Positions 29,975 through 38,109 are shown, counted from the first letter of the stretch. The stretch is DNA of 42,054 bases from JAGMES01 sp023128035 (GCA_030627905.1 DAOVRZ010000040.1:1-42054), one strand, 5' to 3'. Program-made: numbers and translations. Notes: generated by a model from the sequence alone, not told the origin.

Positions 29975-30017
29975 ATAAAAATGGGAGTGGGTGGTCCACC
30001 AAAAAACCACCCACTCC
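29975..30017 (-). terminator. Rho-independent terminator after tail tube gene
   Basis: On the minus strand GGAGTGGGTGGT (30017-30006) pairs perfectly with ACCACCCACTCC (29995-29984) over 12 bp around a 10-base loop. It is followed by CATTTTTATTATA. The U-rich tail occurs only on the minus-strand side, matching gene direction. Confidence 0.9.
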
Positions 30018-30021
30018 TAAA

Positions 30022-30048
30022 CCGCTATCCTCGGGGGAGACCTAGCGG
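30022..30048 (-). other. Second hairpin just after tail tube stop codon
   Basis: CCGCTA and TAGCGG pair over 6 bp, with an inner CTC/GAG pairing, between the TAA of the tail tube gene and the main terminator. It has no T-run of its own. It may protect the 3' end of the abundant tube mRNA or back up termination. Confidence 0.5.
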
Positions 30049-30056
30049 AGAGAGAA

Positions 30057-31850
30057 TTAAATGCTGGCTCTCTCATTCACGAAAATGACAGCCATTTCAT
30101 TCATGGTGATCGAATTATCCACATATGCCTGGAATGGCATATCATGGGTAATTTGTTCGGGACCACCAATCTGAGGTGTGGTGCCACTATAGTAGATCTT
30201 GGGGAAGATGCAGTGCTCCTGAGAATAAACCCAGTGTCCTGTTGGCGCAGTCTGCGCTCCCTGACTGTCGATGCGATTGTCATCCTCGATGCAGCGAATC
30301 TCAAGGTATCCCTTAGCACCATCGACATAATTGTTGTAAAGAATCATGTCGTCAAACTCAACCGTAATCGAACCCTCAACCGTTCTCTGTTGCTCAGGAA
30401 GACCAGCTCGGAACCTGTCACCAAGCTGGAACTTATCAGCAAACAGATTATTGTTAAGAGTCCAACTCGCTGTCAAAACTTCGTTAGCCACACCATTGAT
30501 GTAAACTGCGGCTTTAAAGCTTGTAAGCGGGTTGAGATCTGGCGGCTCTGCTACAGCAGTACCCCACGTAACCTGCGGCGCTACAGGAAGAGTAGCAAGG
30601 TGATCGTAAGAAATTTCACCAGCACCAGCAGCAGGCACACCAGAGAAAATACCACTGTAAGCGTTGTAACCAGTGTAGGTGATATCATTTTCAGATTCCA
30701 TCTGCACTGTTCCACCAGCGAAGTTGAAACCAATAATATCACCAGTCTGAATACGCCATTCATCGTTGAGGACGTGGCCGAATATAGCGCCCCATGTAAT
30801 GGACACACCATTACTTAGTAATTGGACCGCACCTGTCATAACAACATCAGCCGTCCACGTTACTCCACCATCATCCGACCAATCGAATTTATCAGGACCA
30901 GGATCAGGAACCGCTAATGAAATCTTAACTTGGTAAGCAGTTGGTTCTGCACCAGTGAATGTACCACTAACAATAATATCACTGAGACCAGCACCAACAA
31001 CTTGTACAGCGGCACTAATGTTACCACTATTGGCAAGAGTAAAATCAGTGAGAGTGAAAGTAGTATCAGCAGCGGTAACATCGGTGGCAAGTTCTCCACC
31101 GATATATTCGCCCTTACCAATGAAAGAGAAAGTACCTGTCAAGATCTCTTGCGCCGTGAAGGTATTCTCCAAGGTATTGACTTTGCAACCGCCATACACG
31201 AAGAAAGCAACATCACGACCGATTTCCCATGTAAGACCCACAGGAAGATTTTTCGCTGCTTCAATGTAATGCGTGTAAACATCATTCCAGAAGTCATCGG
31301 CACCGATGTAACTTTGGAACACCCACGCACCCTTATGAAGCGCCTGACCTGGATCTACAACAGTGATGTCTTCGCCACCACCATCTAATGCTGAATACAC
31401 CACAGGTTGAATTGTCAAAAGTCCATCATCGCCTTTGTAGACAACTGACAAACCCCAATTCGGTCCAGGCGTTGCTTCAAAGACTGTATTGTCTTCAACC
31501 GACAATGTTACACCTGCTGTGTAATCTGAAAGAATTTGTGTTCGAACGCCTCCATCTACCTTGTTCATAGTGACATAATCACCCAAGGCATGTTTGTACA
31601 GGGTTTCATAACCCTGTGTATTTTGTTCAAAAGCGTGATCACCCGAGATATTGGAAACGCCTTGTGCGCTTTTCGAAATACCACGACTAGGATCAATTTC
31701 CGCTGACGGGATCCTTGGGATCTCATTATTGAACGTTTCAGAAAGAAAACCTACTCTCTGAGTAGGTGCAACTGGTTCGCCCCACAAAGCCTCTTCCCCG
31801 TAGGAAGTCTGGCCACGAGCACCAATTGCAATGCGACCAAGAGTACCCAT
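30057..31850 (-). CDS. Major tail tube protein with inserted outer domain (597 aa)
   Basis: This protein polymerises into the tail tube through which DNA passes. ATG at 31850 has AAAAGGAG 6 bases upstream; the stop is TAA, followed by a terminator. The N-terminal part and the C-terminal part (TASWTLNNNL, then LPEQQRTVEGSITVEFDD) match the two halves of the Phage_tube_2 / gpV-like fold. Between them, at about residues 300-390, lies an insertion with a DKFDWSDDGGVTW strand and an ITWGAIFGH segment, a decoration module often seen in environmental proteins. At 597 residues it is well above typical tube proteins (150-350). The gene is visibly more GC-rich than the flanking genes, consistent with high expression. 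No sheath gene follows, so the tail is non-contractile. Confidence 0.85.
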   Translation of the reverse strand: MGTLGRIAIGARGQTSYGEEALWGEPVAPTQRVGFLSETFNNEIPRIPSAEIDPSRGISKSAQGVSNISGDHAFEQNTQGYETLYKHALGDYVTMNKVDGGVRTQILSDYTAGVTLSVEDNTVFEATPGPNWGLSVVYKGDDGLLTIQPVVYSALDGGGEDITVVDPGQALHKGAWVFQSYIGADDFWNDVYTHYIEAAKNLPVGLTWEIGRDVAFFVYGGCKVNTLENTFTAQEILTGTFSFIGKGEYIGGELATDVTAADTTFTLTDFTLANSGNISAAVQVVGAGLSDIIVSGTFTGAEPTAYQVKISLAVPDPGPDKFDWSDDGGVTWTADVVMTGAVQLLSNGVSITWGAIFGHVLNDEWRIQTGDIIGFNFAGGTVQMESENDITYTGYNAYSGIFSGVPAAGAGEISYDHLATLPVAPQVTWGTAVAEPPDLNPLTSFKAAVYINGVANEVLTASWTLNNNLFADKFQLGDRFRAGLPEQQRTVEGSITVEFDDMILYNNYVDGAKGYLEIRCIEDDNRIDSQGAQTAPTGHWVYSQEHCIFPKIYYSGTTPQIGGPEQITHDMPFQAYVDNSITMNEMAVIFVNERASI

Positions 31851-31862
31851 GGATTTCTCCTT

Positions 31863-32390
31863 TTACGTTATGCCTCTTCTAGTTCTATCAAGAACAGGCA
31901 CTAAAAGACGTATTATGCCGCCTTCGTACAACTTATCGTTCCGTCTTCTCATTATGGGTTTGCCACTAGCTATCAAAGCGCCTTTCGAACTGAGCCCGTT
32001 CAAATCCGAATTGCGCCTCAATAATCTAGCAATCTCCCATAAAGCTCTTCTTATCTCTTTTTTTCTTATTTTATTTTTAACTTCTGAATGATAGTAATAA
32101 ACATCAATCCAAATATTATACTCGACCGTTTGTGGATGTCTTTGTCCCATAGTGCTAATATTTTCATCCCAATCGGAAAATTCAACTGTAATAACTGGTG
32201 GTTTTGGAATAAGCACAACATCATCATCTAATACTTCGGTATTTCTTCGAATATATTTCAATTTTTGTTCTGAATCGTCTTTTAATTCTCTTCTTAAAAT
32301 TTCACAAATGTTTTCAACAGCACCATCAAATGGATTATCAGTTTCAACATAATGTTCATTCGGACGAACTTGACTTCCAATTGCCATCAT
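31863..32390 (-). CDS. Tail terminator-like protein (175 aa)
   Basis: AGGAGG precedes two adjacent ATGs (32390 and 32387). The first overlaps the upstream TAA (TAATG), while the second has the better spacing. The stop is TAA. The sequence has an N-terminal helix followed by a strand-rich centre (PPVITVEFSDW, VEYNIWIDVYYYHSE) and a basic helix (KEIRRALWEIARLLRR). This fits the gpU/tail-terminator alpha-beta fold, in which a strand with alternating aromatics is typical. It is immediately upstream of the tail tube gene, the usual site for the protein that caps the finished tail. The fold is assigned by pattern and synteny rather than a diagnostic motif. Confidence 0.6.
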   Translation of the reverse strand: MMAIGSQVRPNEHYVETDNPFDGAVENICEILRRELKDDSEQKLKYIRRNTEVLDDDVVLIPKPPVITVEFSDWDENISTMGQRHPQTVEYNIWIDVYYYHSEVKNKIRKKEIRRALWEIARLLRRNSDLNGLSSKGALIASGKPIMRRRNDKLYEGGIIRLLVPVLDRTRRGIT

Positions 32391-33001
32391 TATCCTCCTA
32401 CTAATTCAGCACTTAAATCACCTGTTGCCTGAATCAGCATTTTATATATCTCTTCTTCTTGTGCTTCAGTCAATCTAATCAATCCAACTTCTCCACCTGA
32501 AGCTACCATCAATTGTTCATCAATGGTTATTGGATAAGCATCGTTTAATTGAGAAACATCAACTTCAATATTGGCTGAAAAAATTTCTGCTGTAACATTG
32601 ATTCTATCTACTCCTTTATCTAATTCATTTGTTAAATGATCTTCCATTGTGCCTGTTGCTCTCCAATGATCATCATCAATAACAGGTAACCAACTGCCAC
32701 CTACATGTCTAATAGTTGTATATTTCCCATAACCTTTTGATTTTAAAATTTGAGGATATTCTGATACAGGACTATTCGTTAATATTTTTTTTACATCTCT
32801 CCATTCTTGACTAGTAACATCAACTTCGTTTATTTTTAATAAATTTCCTTTTAAAAATTCTATTATTCTTTGTCTTATTTTGGGCCAAACGGCCATTTCT
32901 ATTCCAGCACCACTAAGTTTATTTTGTAAATTAAGAACAGTTTTATGCAAACGTTCAGAACCATTAACCAAATCTTCTATATTTGCACTAATAGTAAACA
33001 T
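32390..33001 (-). CDS. Tail completion / HK97-gp10-like protein (203 aa)
   Basis: The start is taken as ATG 33001, which overlaps the preceding TGA (TGATG); a TTG one codon earlier is less likely. The stop is TAA. The N-terminus is helical (SANIEDLVNGSERLHKTVL), as in HK97 gp10-like minor tail proteins, with a central WRATGTMEDHL segment. The C-terminus is acidic and helical (TEAQEEEIYKMLIQATG). It is sandwiched between a connector-type and a terminator-type gene, the conserved place for this protein. It probably helps join tail to head. The family assignment is moderate. Confidence 0.55.
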   Translation of the reverse strand: MFTISANIEDLVNGSERLHKTVLNLQNKLSGAGIEMAVWPKIRQRIIEFLKGNLLKINEVDVTSQEWRDVKKILTNSPVSEYPQILKSKGYGKYTTIRHVGGSWLPVIDDDHWRATGTMEDHLTNELDKGVDRINVTAEIFSANIEVDVSQLNDAYPITIDEQLMVASGGEVGLIRLTEAQEEEIYKMLIQATGDLSAELVGG

Positions 33002-34215
33002 CAATAATATCCAGTATCGTCTTCTGTTGTAATAGTTCTTTTACCAAACGCCGCATCATAACCAGGAAACAATAAATCGTAATCTAATAAACCATCATAA
33101 CTCATATTTGCTCTACTAAAGAAAGTATCTCTATCTGGTTTTCTCAAACCTTTACCAACGCCAACAACACCTTTTCCATCAAATAACAAATCTTCAGAAA
33201 TCCAGCGCGGCGCTGTTTGAATTGCCTCACCCGATTCTGGATTAAAGAATTCAGTATACTTTTTGATATACCCAGTGAGATATCTCATTGCTTGCTTTGC
33301 CCAACTTGAAAGATCATCTTCACGTTGGGTTAAAGCAGTTGTGATATCATTTATATTTCTTGGCAATCCTGTAATTTCTTGTTCTTTATAAATTGTTGTG
33401 TAAATCAAAAAAGCTGCGAAACGCGCTGTAGCTGCGCTTACCGATTTTGGAATTGTTGCTCTTGTAAATCTTAATTCCCTTTCTTTTGCCTCTAAATATC
33501 CAATATTTTCTTCAAGAATTACATCAACAAGAATTTCAGCATCTCTAATAAATTGAATTGTATCATTAATTGACATATGACTATCGGTATCAAATAATAT
33601 TTTATCATTAGCAACAGGAATACCAAACCAATCATCTTTGTTAATTCTAATAGAATAATTATTAGCGATAAAATCAGTAGTAATATTTCCTTGTCCGAGA
33701 TTTCTTAATGATAATTGTGATTCTTCTCCAACTTCAAGTTTAAATGTAGTATCAGTTAAAAACGTAAGAGTAAATGGTTCAGTACCAGAATATTCTTGAC
33801 TGAGAGAAATTGCAGCCAATTTCACATTTTGAGAATCATCATCTTTTCTTAGATTTTTATAGCTGTCAGAAAAACGAATCGTTCCTTCATAATTTCTAGA
33901 ACGAAGAAGTCTTTTAACATCATCAAACCTACAATATGTTATATTTGGAGTATAAGCTTGAACTGGTTTAGAAAAAATACTTTCTGTTCCATTTGTAGCA
34001 ACATATTTCCACTTATACCAATGATATTCTGATCCATTTTTATCGTTATATTCATAAAATTCATCAGATTCACAAAGTTCTATATGTGAATTATCATCTG
34101 TAATTTTAACATATGCTCCCCATTTAGTTTCCGCTCGATAGACTTCAATGAAATCAAAATCACAAACGACAGAGGTTATGTCTTTAACATCAATTGGGAC
34201 TGTAACTAAAGACAT
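33001..34215 (-). CDS. Head-tail connector/adaptor-like protein with Ig/Fn3 N-terminus (404 aa)
   Basis: ATG at 34215 has GGAGG upstream and lies one base after the patatin gene's TGA; it ends with TGA. Residues ~1-90 are Fn3-like (FDFIEVYRAETKWGAYVKI, then YHWYKWKYVATNGT). From ~95 (YCRFDDVKRLLRS) the protein becomes helical, with SINDTIQFIRDAEILVDVILEE and a later RFAAFLIYTTIYKE helix. This helical bundle arrangement resembles gp6-type head-tail adaptors, though such adaptors are usually near 100-150 residues. The extra N-terminal domain and length are unusual. The order connector, completion, terminator, tube supports the role. Confidence 0.6.
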   Translation of the reverse strand: MSLVTVPIDVKDITSVVCDFDFIEVYRAETKWGAYVKITDDNSHIELCESDEFYEYNDKNGSEYHWYKWKYVATNGTESIFSKPVQAYTPNITYCRFDDVKRLLRSRNYEGTIRFSDSYKNLRKDDDSQNVKLAAISLSQEYSGTEPFTLTFLTDTTFKLEVGEESQLSLRNLGQGNITTDFIANNYSIRINKDDWFGIPVANDKILFDTDSHMSINDTIQFIRDAEILVDVILEENIGYLEAKERELRFTRATIPKSVSAATARFAAFLIYTTIYKEQEITGLPRNINDITTALTQREDDLSSWAKQAMRYLTGYIKKYTEFFNPESGEAIQTAPRWISEDLLFDGKGVVGVGKGLRKPDRDTFFSRANMSYDGLLDYDLLFPGYDAAFGKRTITTEDDTGYY

Positions 34216-34216
34216 T

Positions 34217-35044
34217 TCAAACCTCCGATGGATTCCATCCAGAATCTAATTTTTTCTGTATAGTATCATAACCTACTTGATAGATTTCCTCAATTTTCTC
34301 TTGAGTAATAGTTAAGAAATCCATAGAATTCCATGGAACGTGGATATTAATGGTTCTAGACCAAATAAATGCATCTTCAATGTGTTTTCTTTCTATTTCT
34401 GCCATCATAGTTCCAAGAACATTAATTGCCGCTTCTAAAAAAGTTTCTGGTGTTTTATTTGTAGTTTCACCAGAAGATAATAATCTGAATCCAATTGCTT
34501 TTTCTTTCATTAAATCAATTGAATCAGGAACAACTAAATCAATTGGATAATTATTAGTGATTCCTCCATCGGTAAAAATAGTATTATTAAAAGGAACAAA
34601 ATCAAACAAAAACGGGACACTGGCCGATATTCTTACAGCTTTAGCTACTTTCATTGTAGGCGTAGAATCTGGATCGAATACTTTTGTTTTCATTGTAGTT
34701 AAATCTGTTGTAATTACATAAAGAGGGATTAAACATTGACAAAATCTTTTTGGTGCATATTTCTTTAAGGTTTTTTCAAGATTTTTTAAAGTAAAAACAC
34801 CCCAATGACCTTTGCACCAAAATTTCCAATTAAAAGACATTGTTTTTTTTGGGAGAAGTTCAAGAGCGATATTCAAACAATCTTTTGGTTTCATTCCGTT
34901 TGCAATTGGAGCAAAAGCAACAGCTCCAGCAGATGTGCCAACAAGTTTAGATGGATAAATTCCATGATCCATTAGACATTGTAACGCCCCCCAATGAGCA
35001 TAAAGAGTGACTCCACCGCCACTGCCAACAATAACAAATTTCAT
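34217..35044 (-). CDS. Patatin-like phospholipase (275 aa)
   Basis: A lipid acyl hydrolase of the patatin family, which cleaves membrane phospholipids using a Ser-Asp dyad. The oxyanion-hole glycines are present in GSGGG at residues 7-11. The nucleophile elbow GTSAG carries Ser38, and the second catalytic residue is Asp159 in DGG (159-161), followed by NNYP. Also present is the RISASVPFLF segment typical of the family before the Asp. The length (275) is normal for a stand-alone patatin domain, and no signal peptide or membrane helix is seen. ATG at 35044 overlaps the previous gene's TAA, so it is translationally coupled to the MshEN-like gene. It is unusual inside a head-tail connector module. 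It could act in lysis or virion entry, or as a toxin-like accessory. Fold and catalytic residues are secure; the role is inferred. Confidence 0.92.
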   Translation of the reverse strand: MKFVIVGSGGGVTLYAHWGALQCLMDHGIYPSKLVGTSAGAVAFAPIANGMKPKDCLNIALELLPKKTMSFNWKFWCKGHWGVFTLKNLEKTLKKYAPKRFCQCLIPLYVITTDLTTMKTKVFDPDSTPTMKVAKAVRISASVPFLFDFVPFNNTIFTDGGITNNYPIDLVVPDSIDLMKEKAIGFRLLSSGETTNKTPETFLEAAINVLGTMMAEIERKHIEDAFIWSRTINIHVPWNSMDFLTITQEKIEEIYQVGYDTIQKKLDSGWNPSEV

Positions 35045-35403
35045 TACGCTTTCTTTCCGTTTAAACTTAATGCCATACTATTAACTTCATCTTTTATTGT
35101 CATAATTCTTCTTGTATCTTTTACAGCGAATTGGATGACATCCACTGTATCTTCTTCTCCGCGTTCTACTCTTTGTTTCCATAAAAGAGATTCAACAATA
35201 CCTCTATCTATTTTTCCTAATTGAATCAAAGCTTCGCCCAACATAAAATCAGTATTCTCATCTTGAAATTCCAATGCATCGCGCAAATCATCAACATCAA
35301 TCATTCCAGATTTCAATAAAAGATTGCCTAATGAAGTGCTATCTTCTTTCGCTTTATCTCTATTTCTTTTCAATCTTCTTTTTGAAAATAAAAAATTAAA
35401 CAT
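35044..35403 (-). CDS. Small protein with tandem MshEN-like motif (119 aa)
   Basis: ATG at 35403 has GAGGAG upstream and lies two bases after a TAG; the TAA overlaps the patatin start. After a basic N-terminus (KRRLKRNRDKAK), two copies of a motif occur. The first runs from L25-G26 through G33 to Q47, and the second from L55-G56 through G63 to Q77. Each has LGxxL, a Gly seven residues on, and a helix ending in LxxQ. This is the hallmark of the MshEN (GspE N-terminal) domain, which binds cyclic di-GMP in secretion and pilus ATPases. The Arg that normally precedes the first LG is Ser here (Met in the second), so nucleotide binding is uncertain. No ATPase domain follows. Confidence 0.6.
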   Translation of the reverse strand: MFNFLFSKRRLKRNRDKAKEDSTSLGNLLLKSGMIDVDDLRDALEFQDENTDFMLGEALIQLGKIDRGIVESLLWKQRVERGEEDTVDVIQFAVKDTRRIMTIKDEVNSMALSLNGKKA

Positions 35404-35405
35404 AT

Positions 35406-35765
35406 CTACTCCTCTTCTTTGTCGTCTGTCTTTTTGCCCTCTAAAAGCACTAAGTCAGGCTTAGTAGAAGATAATTGGAGTAAAGCTTCTTTCATTGTGT
35501 GTATTTTATTTAATACAGTAGTTATTTCATTAAGTGAATATTTAACTCCAGCCAATGCTTCTTTCAAGGATATAAGAGTCATTTCTGTTTTTACATTATT
35601 TTCTACTTGTGTTAATGCTAAATTAGTTCCTTCCTTTCTGACTAATTTATTTTCTCTTCTTTCAAAATACCAAAGTAAAATAAAAAGTGCCCATCCAGCA
35701 TAAGGACCACCATCACGCAGAATAGTAATCAATTCTTTTAAAATATGTAATAATGTTTGTTCCAT
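35406..35765 (-). CDS. Small membrane-anchored coiled-coil protein, holin-like (119 aa)
   Basis: ATG at 35765 lies 8 bases after the previous TGA; it ends with TAG. Residues 1-17 form an amphipathic helix, and ~20-34 (GPYAGWALFILLWYF) are a short transmembrane helix followed by a charged ERRENK. Residues ~50-100 are coiled-coil-like (KTEMTLISLKEALAGVKYSL), and the C-terminus is acidic. Small phage proteins with one membrane helix and a coiled coil are often holins, antiholins or membrane adaptors. It is tightly coupled to the MshEN-like and patatin genes, which suggests a joint role at the membrane. The holin idea is only a guess; a membrane anchor is the solid part. Confidence 0.6.
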   Translation of the reverse strand: MEQTLLHILKELITILRDGGPYAGWALFILLWYFERRENKLVRKEGTNLALTQVENNVKTEMTLISLKEALAGVKYSLNEITTVLNKIHTMKEALLQLSSTKPDLVLLEGKKTDDKEEE

Positions 35766-35775
35766 TTTTATCTAA

Positions 35776-36642
35776 TCATTCAGGTAGTTCTTCACTAATA
35801 TGATACAAAGTTGCCGCAGCCCACCATCCTCCATTTACAATGTCATTCTCTAACGAGATGCGCAATTCCATACCCCAATCACTGCGTAAATCTGTAGTCA
35901 TTACATAATCCCAACGAAAAATAATAACAGGTGTTTTGAGTCCTCTCCAATTATTTGTTCCATCTCCTAAAGCAGGAATTATTGGATAAGCACAATTTGC
36001 TTCGTTAACGATATCCATAATTGTTTTATAGATTACCGGATCGCCAACAGATAACATTGTGCCATCTGGATAAGGACCACCATTAATTTCACGATAGGGT
36101 TCAAAAGGTGGAAACTTTCCTACCTCAGCCCAAACAGCAAATATAACACTATCATACAGTATGCCATCATTAGAAAATTGCAATTCGACACCAGTTAATC
36201 TCAATTGTTTTCCATCATCTGGTTGTACTGTCCATACTGATCCGTTGGCCTCATTGTGAGTCATGGTTACGGTCTCTGTACCCATAAGCATGGAGTTAAA
36301 AATTACAGAACCATTATCATAATCAACATTGAAATTGCCATCTGTAGTTCCAGGAGGATTCTCTGCCTTTTCTACATTATTAACTTTGACTATAATTCCA
36401 TGTGTAGGTACTAATTTTGTTTCATGTGTTAATTTACCATGAGTCACATCAATAATAACATGAGGTATTGCTAAATTATAAGTTTGATGATCTCCGCTAT
36501 CTATAAGTGTCGTATTTTCATGACGAATGCTTGCTGAATACCACGTTGTTTTATCACACCAATTCGGTGAAATACTATTGAATCTCGAACCTGATGGTGG
36601 AACGATTTGAACTTGACCTTTGATATATGTAGTTGCAGGCAT
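35776..36642 (-). CDS. Hypothetical virion or appendage protein (288 aa)
   Basis: ATG at 36642 follows AGGAAC; the stop is TGA. The protein is beta-rich, with Gly/Asn/Asp turns and a repeated aromatic pattern (KTTWYSASIRHEN, later FRWDYVMTTDL). No signal, membrane or catalytic motif is seen. It sits last in the appendage block, before the membrane/patatin cassette. A decoration or fibre-linked structural role is inferred from context; no family is recognised. Confidence 0.65.
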   Translation of the reverse strand: MPATTYIKGQVQIVPPSGSRFNSISPNWCDKTTWYSASIRHENTTLIDSGDHQTYNLAIPHVIIDVTHGKLTHETKLVPTHGIIVKVNNVEKAENPPGTTDGNFNVDYDNGSVIFNSMLMGTETVTMTHNEANGSVWTVQPDDGKQLRLTGVELQFSNDGILYDSVIFAVWAEVGKFPPFEPYREINGGPYPDGTMLSVGDPVIYKTIMDIVNEANCAYPIIPALGDGTNNWRGLKTPVIIFRWDYVMTTDLRSDWGMELRISLENDIVNGGWWAAATLYHISEELPE

Positions 36643-36652
36643 AATTTAGTTC

Positions 36653-37534
36653 CTAAATGGGCAACAAATTACCCTTAACAAAACACGTAAAACGAGAACC
36701 AGCAACAGAAAGGTTATCTCGCACAGTCACACGGACCATGTCAGAAGTACCAGCAAGGAGTTTTTGACTACCACCGATGAGTACAGATGCGGACAATACA
36801 TCTTTCGACGACACGGTCCAATTATACCTATCCGCGCCCGCAAAATCTATAAACTCCTCATTTTGTTGGATATTGGCCATTATTCCAGTATGACCTTGAG
36901 ATATTATCTCAATAAGCAGTCCTTGTGGTAAAGGGCCAACAATAGTTCCAAATCTATCACTACCGAAAGTGATGGAATTATCAACAATCAATAATGTTAT
37001 CTGCTGGAGCGAGATATTATAAGTCGGATGAGCAACATAAGAAAACACAACTGGAATCACAGATCCGTTAACAAGTAGTGAATTGTTTCCATTATTACGA
37101 ACATAGTTATTGCAGATGGAAGTGGGGTCTGAAGGAACGCTACTAAAAGCTATGGGTTCGTTCTCAAGACTATAAAGAGTGGCTTTTAATCTCCCGCTGC
37201 CCGGCACAGTATTTAAAGGCTTAACATTTATTCCGTCATAACCCCCAACCCAAACTGGATTGCCTACGGGTGCGCTACCATTTGGCGACAAACCTTCAAC
37301 TTGTTGGGAACCTTCATGACCACCACCCCAGTTACGCACATCGACACCTTGATGGTTATCATTAATATGCGTACTGGTGATGTCGGCTGCCGGTGTCGTT
37401 CCCTTAACGCCGCCGCGAATAGTTGCTTTTGCACGAAGAAGACGTTCTGATCCTTCTTGTGTGGAATCAATAGGATTACCATTGTGATCATAAAGAATGG
37501 CAATACTTCGAGTCTGTGTTTCGTTAAATGCCAT
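36653..37534 (-). CDS. Hypothetical virion or appendage protein (293 aa)
   Basis: ATG at 37534 opens a 293-residue frame ending in TAG; the binding site upstream is weak (GGTGT). The first ~100 residues are Gly/Asn/Thr-rich with NHQGVDVRNWGGGHEG and PVWVGGYDG, as seen in phage surface proteins. The C-terminal half looks like a beta sandwich ending in strands (VRVTVRDNLSVAGS, then FTCFVKGNLLPI). The gene is clearly more GC-rich than its AT-rich neighbours. It is probably an abundant surface protein; its identity is unknown. Confidence 0.65.
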   Translation of the reverse strand: MAFNETQTRSIAILYDHNGNPIDSTQEGSERLLRAKATIRGGVKGTTPAADITSTHINDNHQGVDVRNWGGGHEGSQQVEGLSPNGSAPVGNPVWVGGYDGINVKPLNTVPGSGRLKATLYSLENEPIAFSSVPSDPTSICNNYVRNNGNNSLLVNGSVIPVVFSYVAHPTYNISLQQITLLIVDNSITFGSDRFGTIVGPLPQGLLIEIISQGHTGIMANIQQNEEFIDFAGADRYNWTVSSKDVLSASVLIGGSQKLLAGTSDMVRVTVRDNLSVAGSRFTCFVKGNLLPI

Positions 37535-37539
37535 AGCTT

Positions 37540-38109
37540 TTACACCGTATAATAGAAAGCCGTATAGTGTATATCGGCATCACCAATACCAGTCAGTCTT
37601 TCAGCTTTCAGAACAACATCTCCAACCGCAGGCGCTACATCATTGTCTTCAATATCTTTGAGCGTAATATTTGTATTCACATTTGTAGTCAATTGCTTAA
37701 AATTATTAGCTATATATTTGAGATCCCCGGCTTCAACATCTACCGGTCCAATAACTGGAAATAAATTGCAAATTTTACGATCTAAAAAAGAATCTGAACC
37801 ATAAGCCCGAAGACTACCACCCGCGCACCAGGCAATAGTAGCCTCAATACCATCAATAGCGAGAACAATACCAAACAACGATTCCCATTGAGCGCTAGCA
37901 TTCTCTTTGATCAACTCGGCAGAGACTTGTGAAAAACGAATAGCATTTGTAGCAACATGCCTGTAAGCGTTATAACTATTACTCAAATCGATGAACAACA
38001 AATATGTAGTCTCAGTAACCGTGCGCTTCATCTCCACGCCCACATGTCCCTCGGTGACAGCGTTTTTTAGGCTATCAATCTGGACAGCAGCGGCACTTAG
38101 GCTTCCCAT
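37540..38109 (-). CDS. Hypothetical virion protein (189 aa)
   Basis: ATG at 38109 lies within the last 13 bases of the upstream gene and follows GAGGGCAAT; it ends with TAA. The sequence mixes strands and helices (VGVEMKRTVTETTYLLFIDL, then HVATNAIRFSQVSAELIKE). It has a single Trp-Cys near the middle and a C-terminal strand (ADIHYTAFYYTV). No recognised motif or membrane segment. The overlap with its neighbour suggests coordinated translation, and probably a joint structure, with the 198-residue protein. Confidence 0.65.
   Translation of the reverse strand: MGSLSAAAVQIDSLKNAVTEGHVGVEMKRTVTETTYLLFIDLSNSYNAYRHVATNAIRFSQVSAELIKENASAQWESLFGIVLAIDGIEATIAWCAGGSLRAYGSDSFLDRKICNLFPVIGPVDVEAGDLKYIANNFKQLTTNVNTNITLKDIEDNDVAPAVGDVVLKAERLTGIGDADIHYTAFYYTV

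Larger units (their letters stand above)
29728..30056 (-). other. 329-base gap between tail tube and chaperone genes
   Basis: The gap contains two hairpins, of which one is a strong terminator, and a candidate promoter. It also contains 243 bases that stay open in the chaperone frame from ATG 29970, encoding a hydrophobic helix (SFWLAIAFHSPFILIAIVYN) followed by a basic stretch. No ribosome binding site precedes ATG 29970, which lies in the terminator tail. It is either leftover coding sequence, a small membrane-protein extension of the chaperone, or chance. Confidence 0.5.

Noticed and set aside
30144..30818. Plus-strand open frame of 224 codons
   Set aside because: It lies wholly opposite the tail tube gene, whose GC-richer codons reduce antisense stops; no ribosome binding site or recognisable protein.
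34217..35765. A CBASS-type defence locus
   Set aside because: A patatin-like effector is present but no nucleotidyltransferase cyclase is in the window, and the genes are coupled to phage structural genes; kept only as an analogy.
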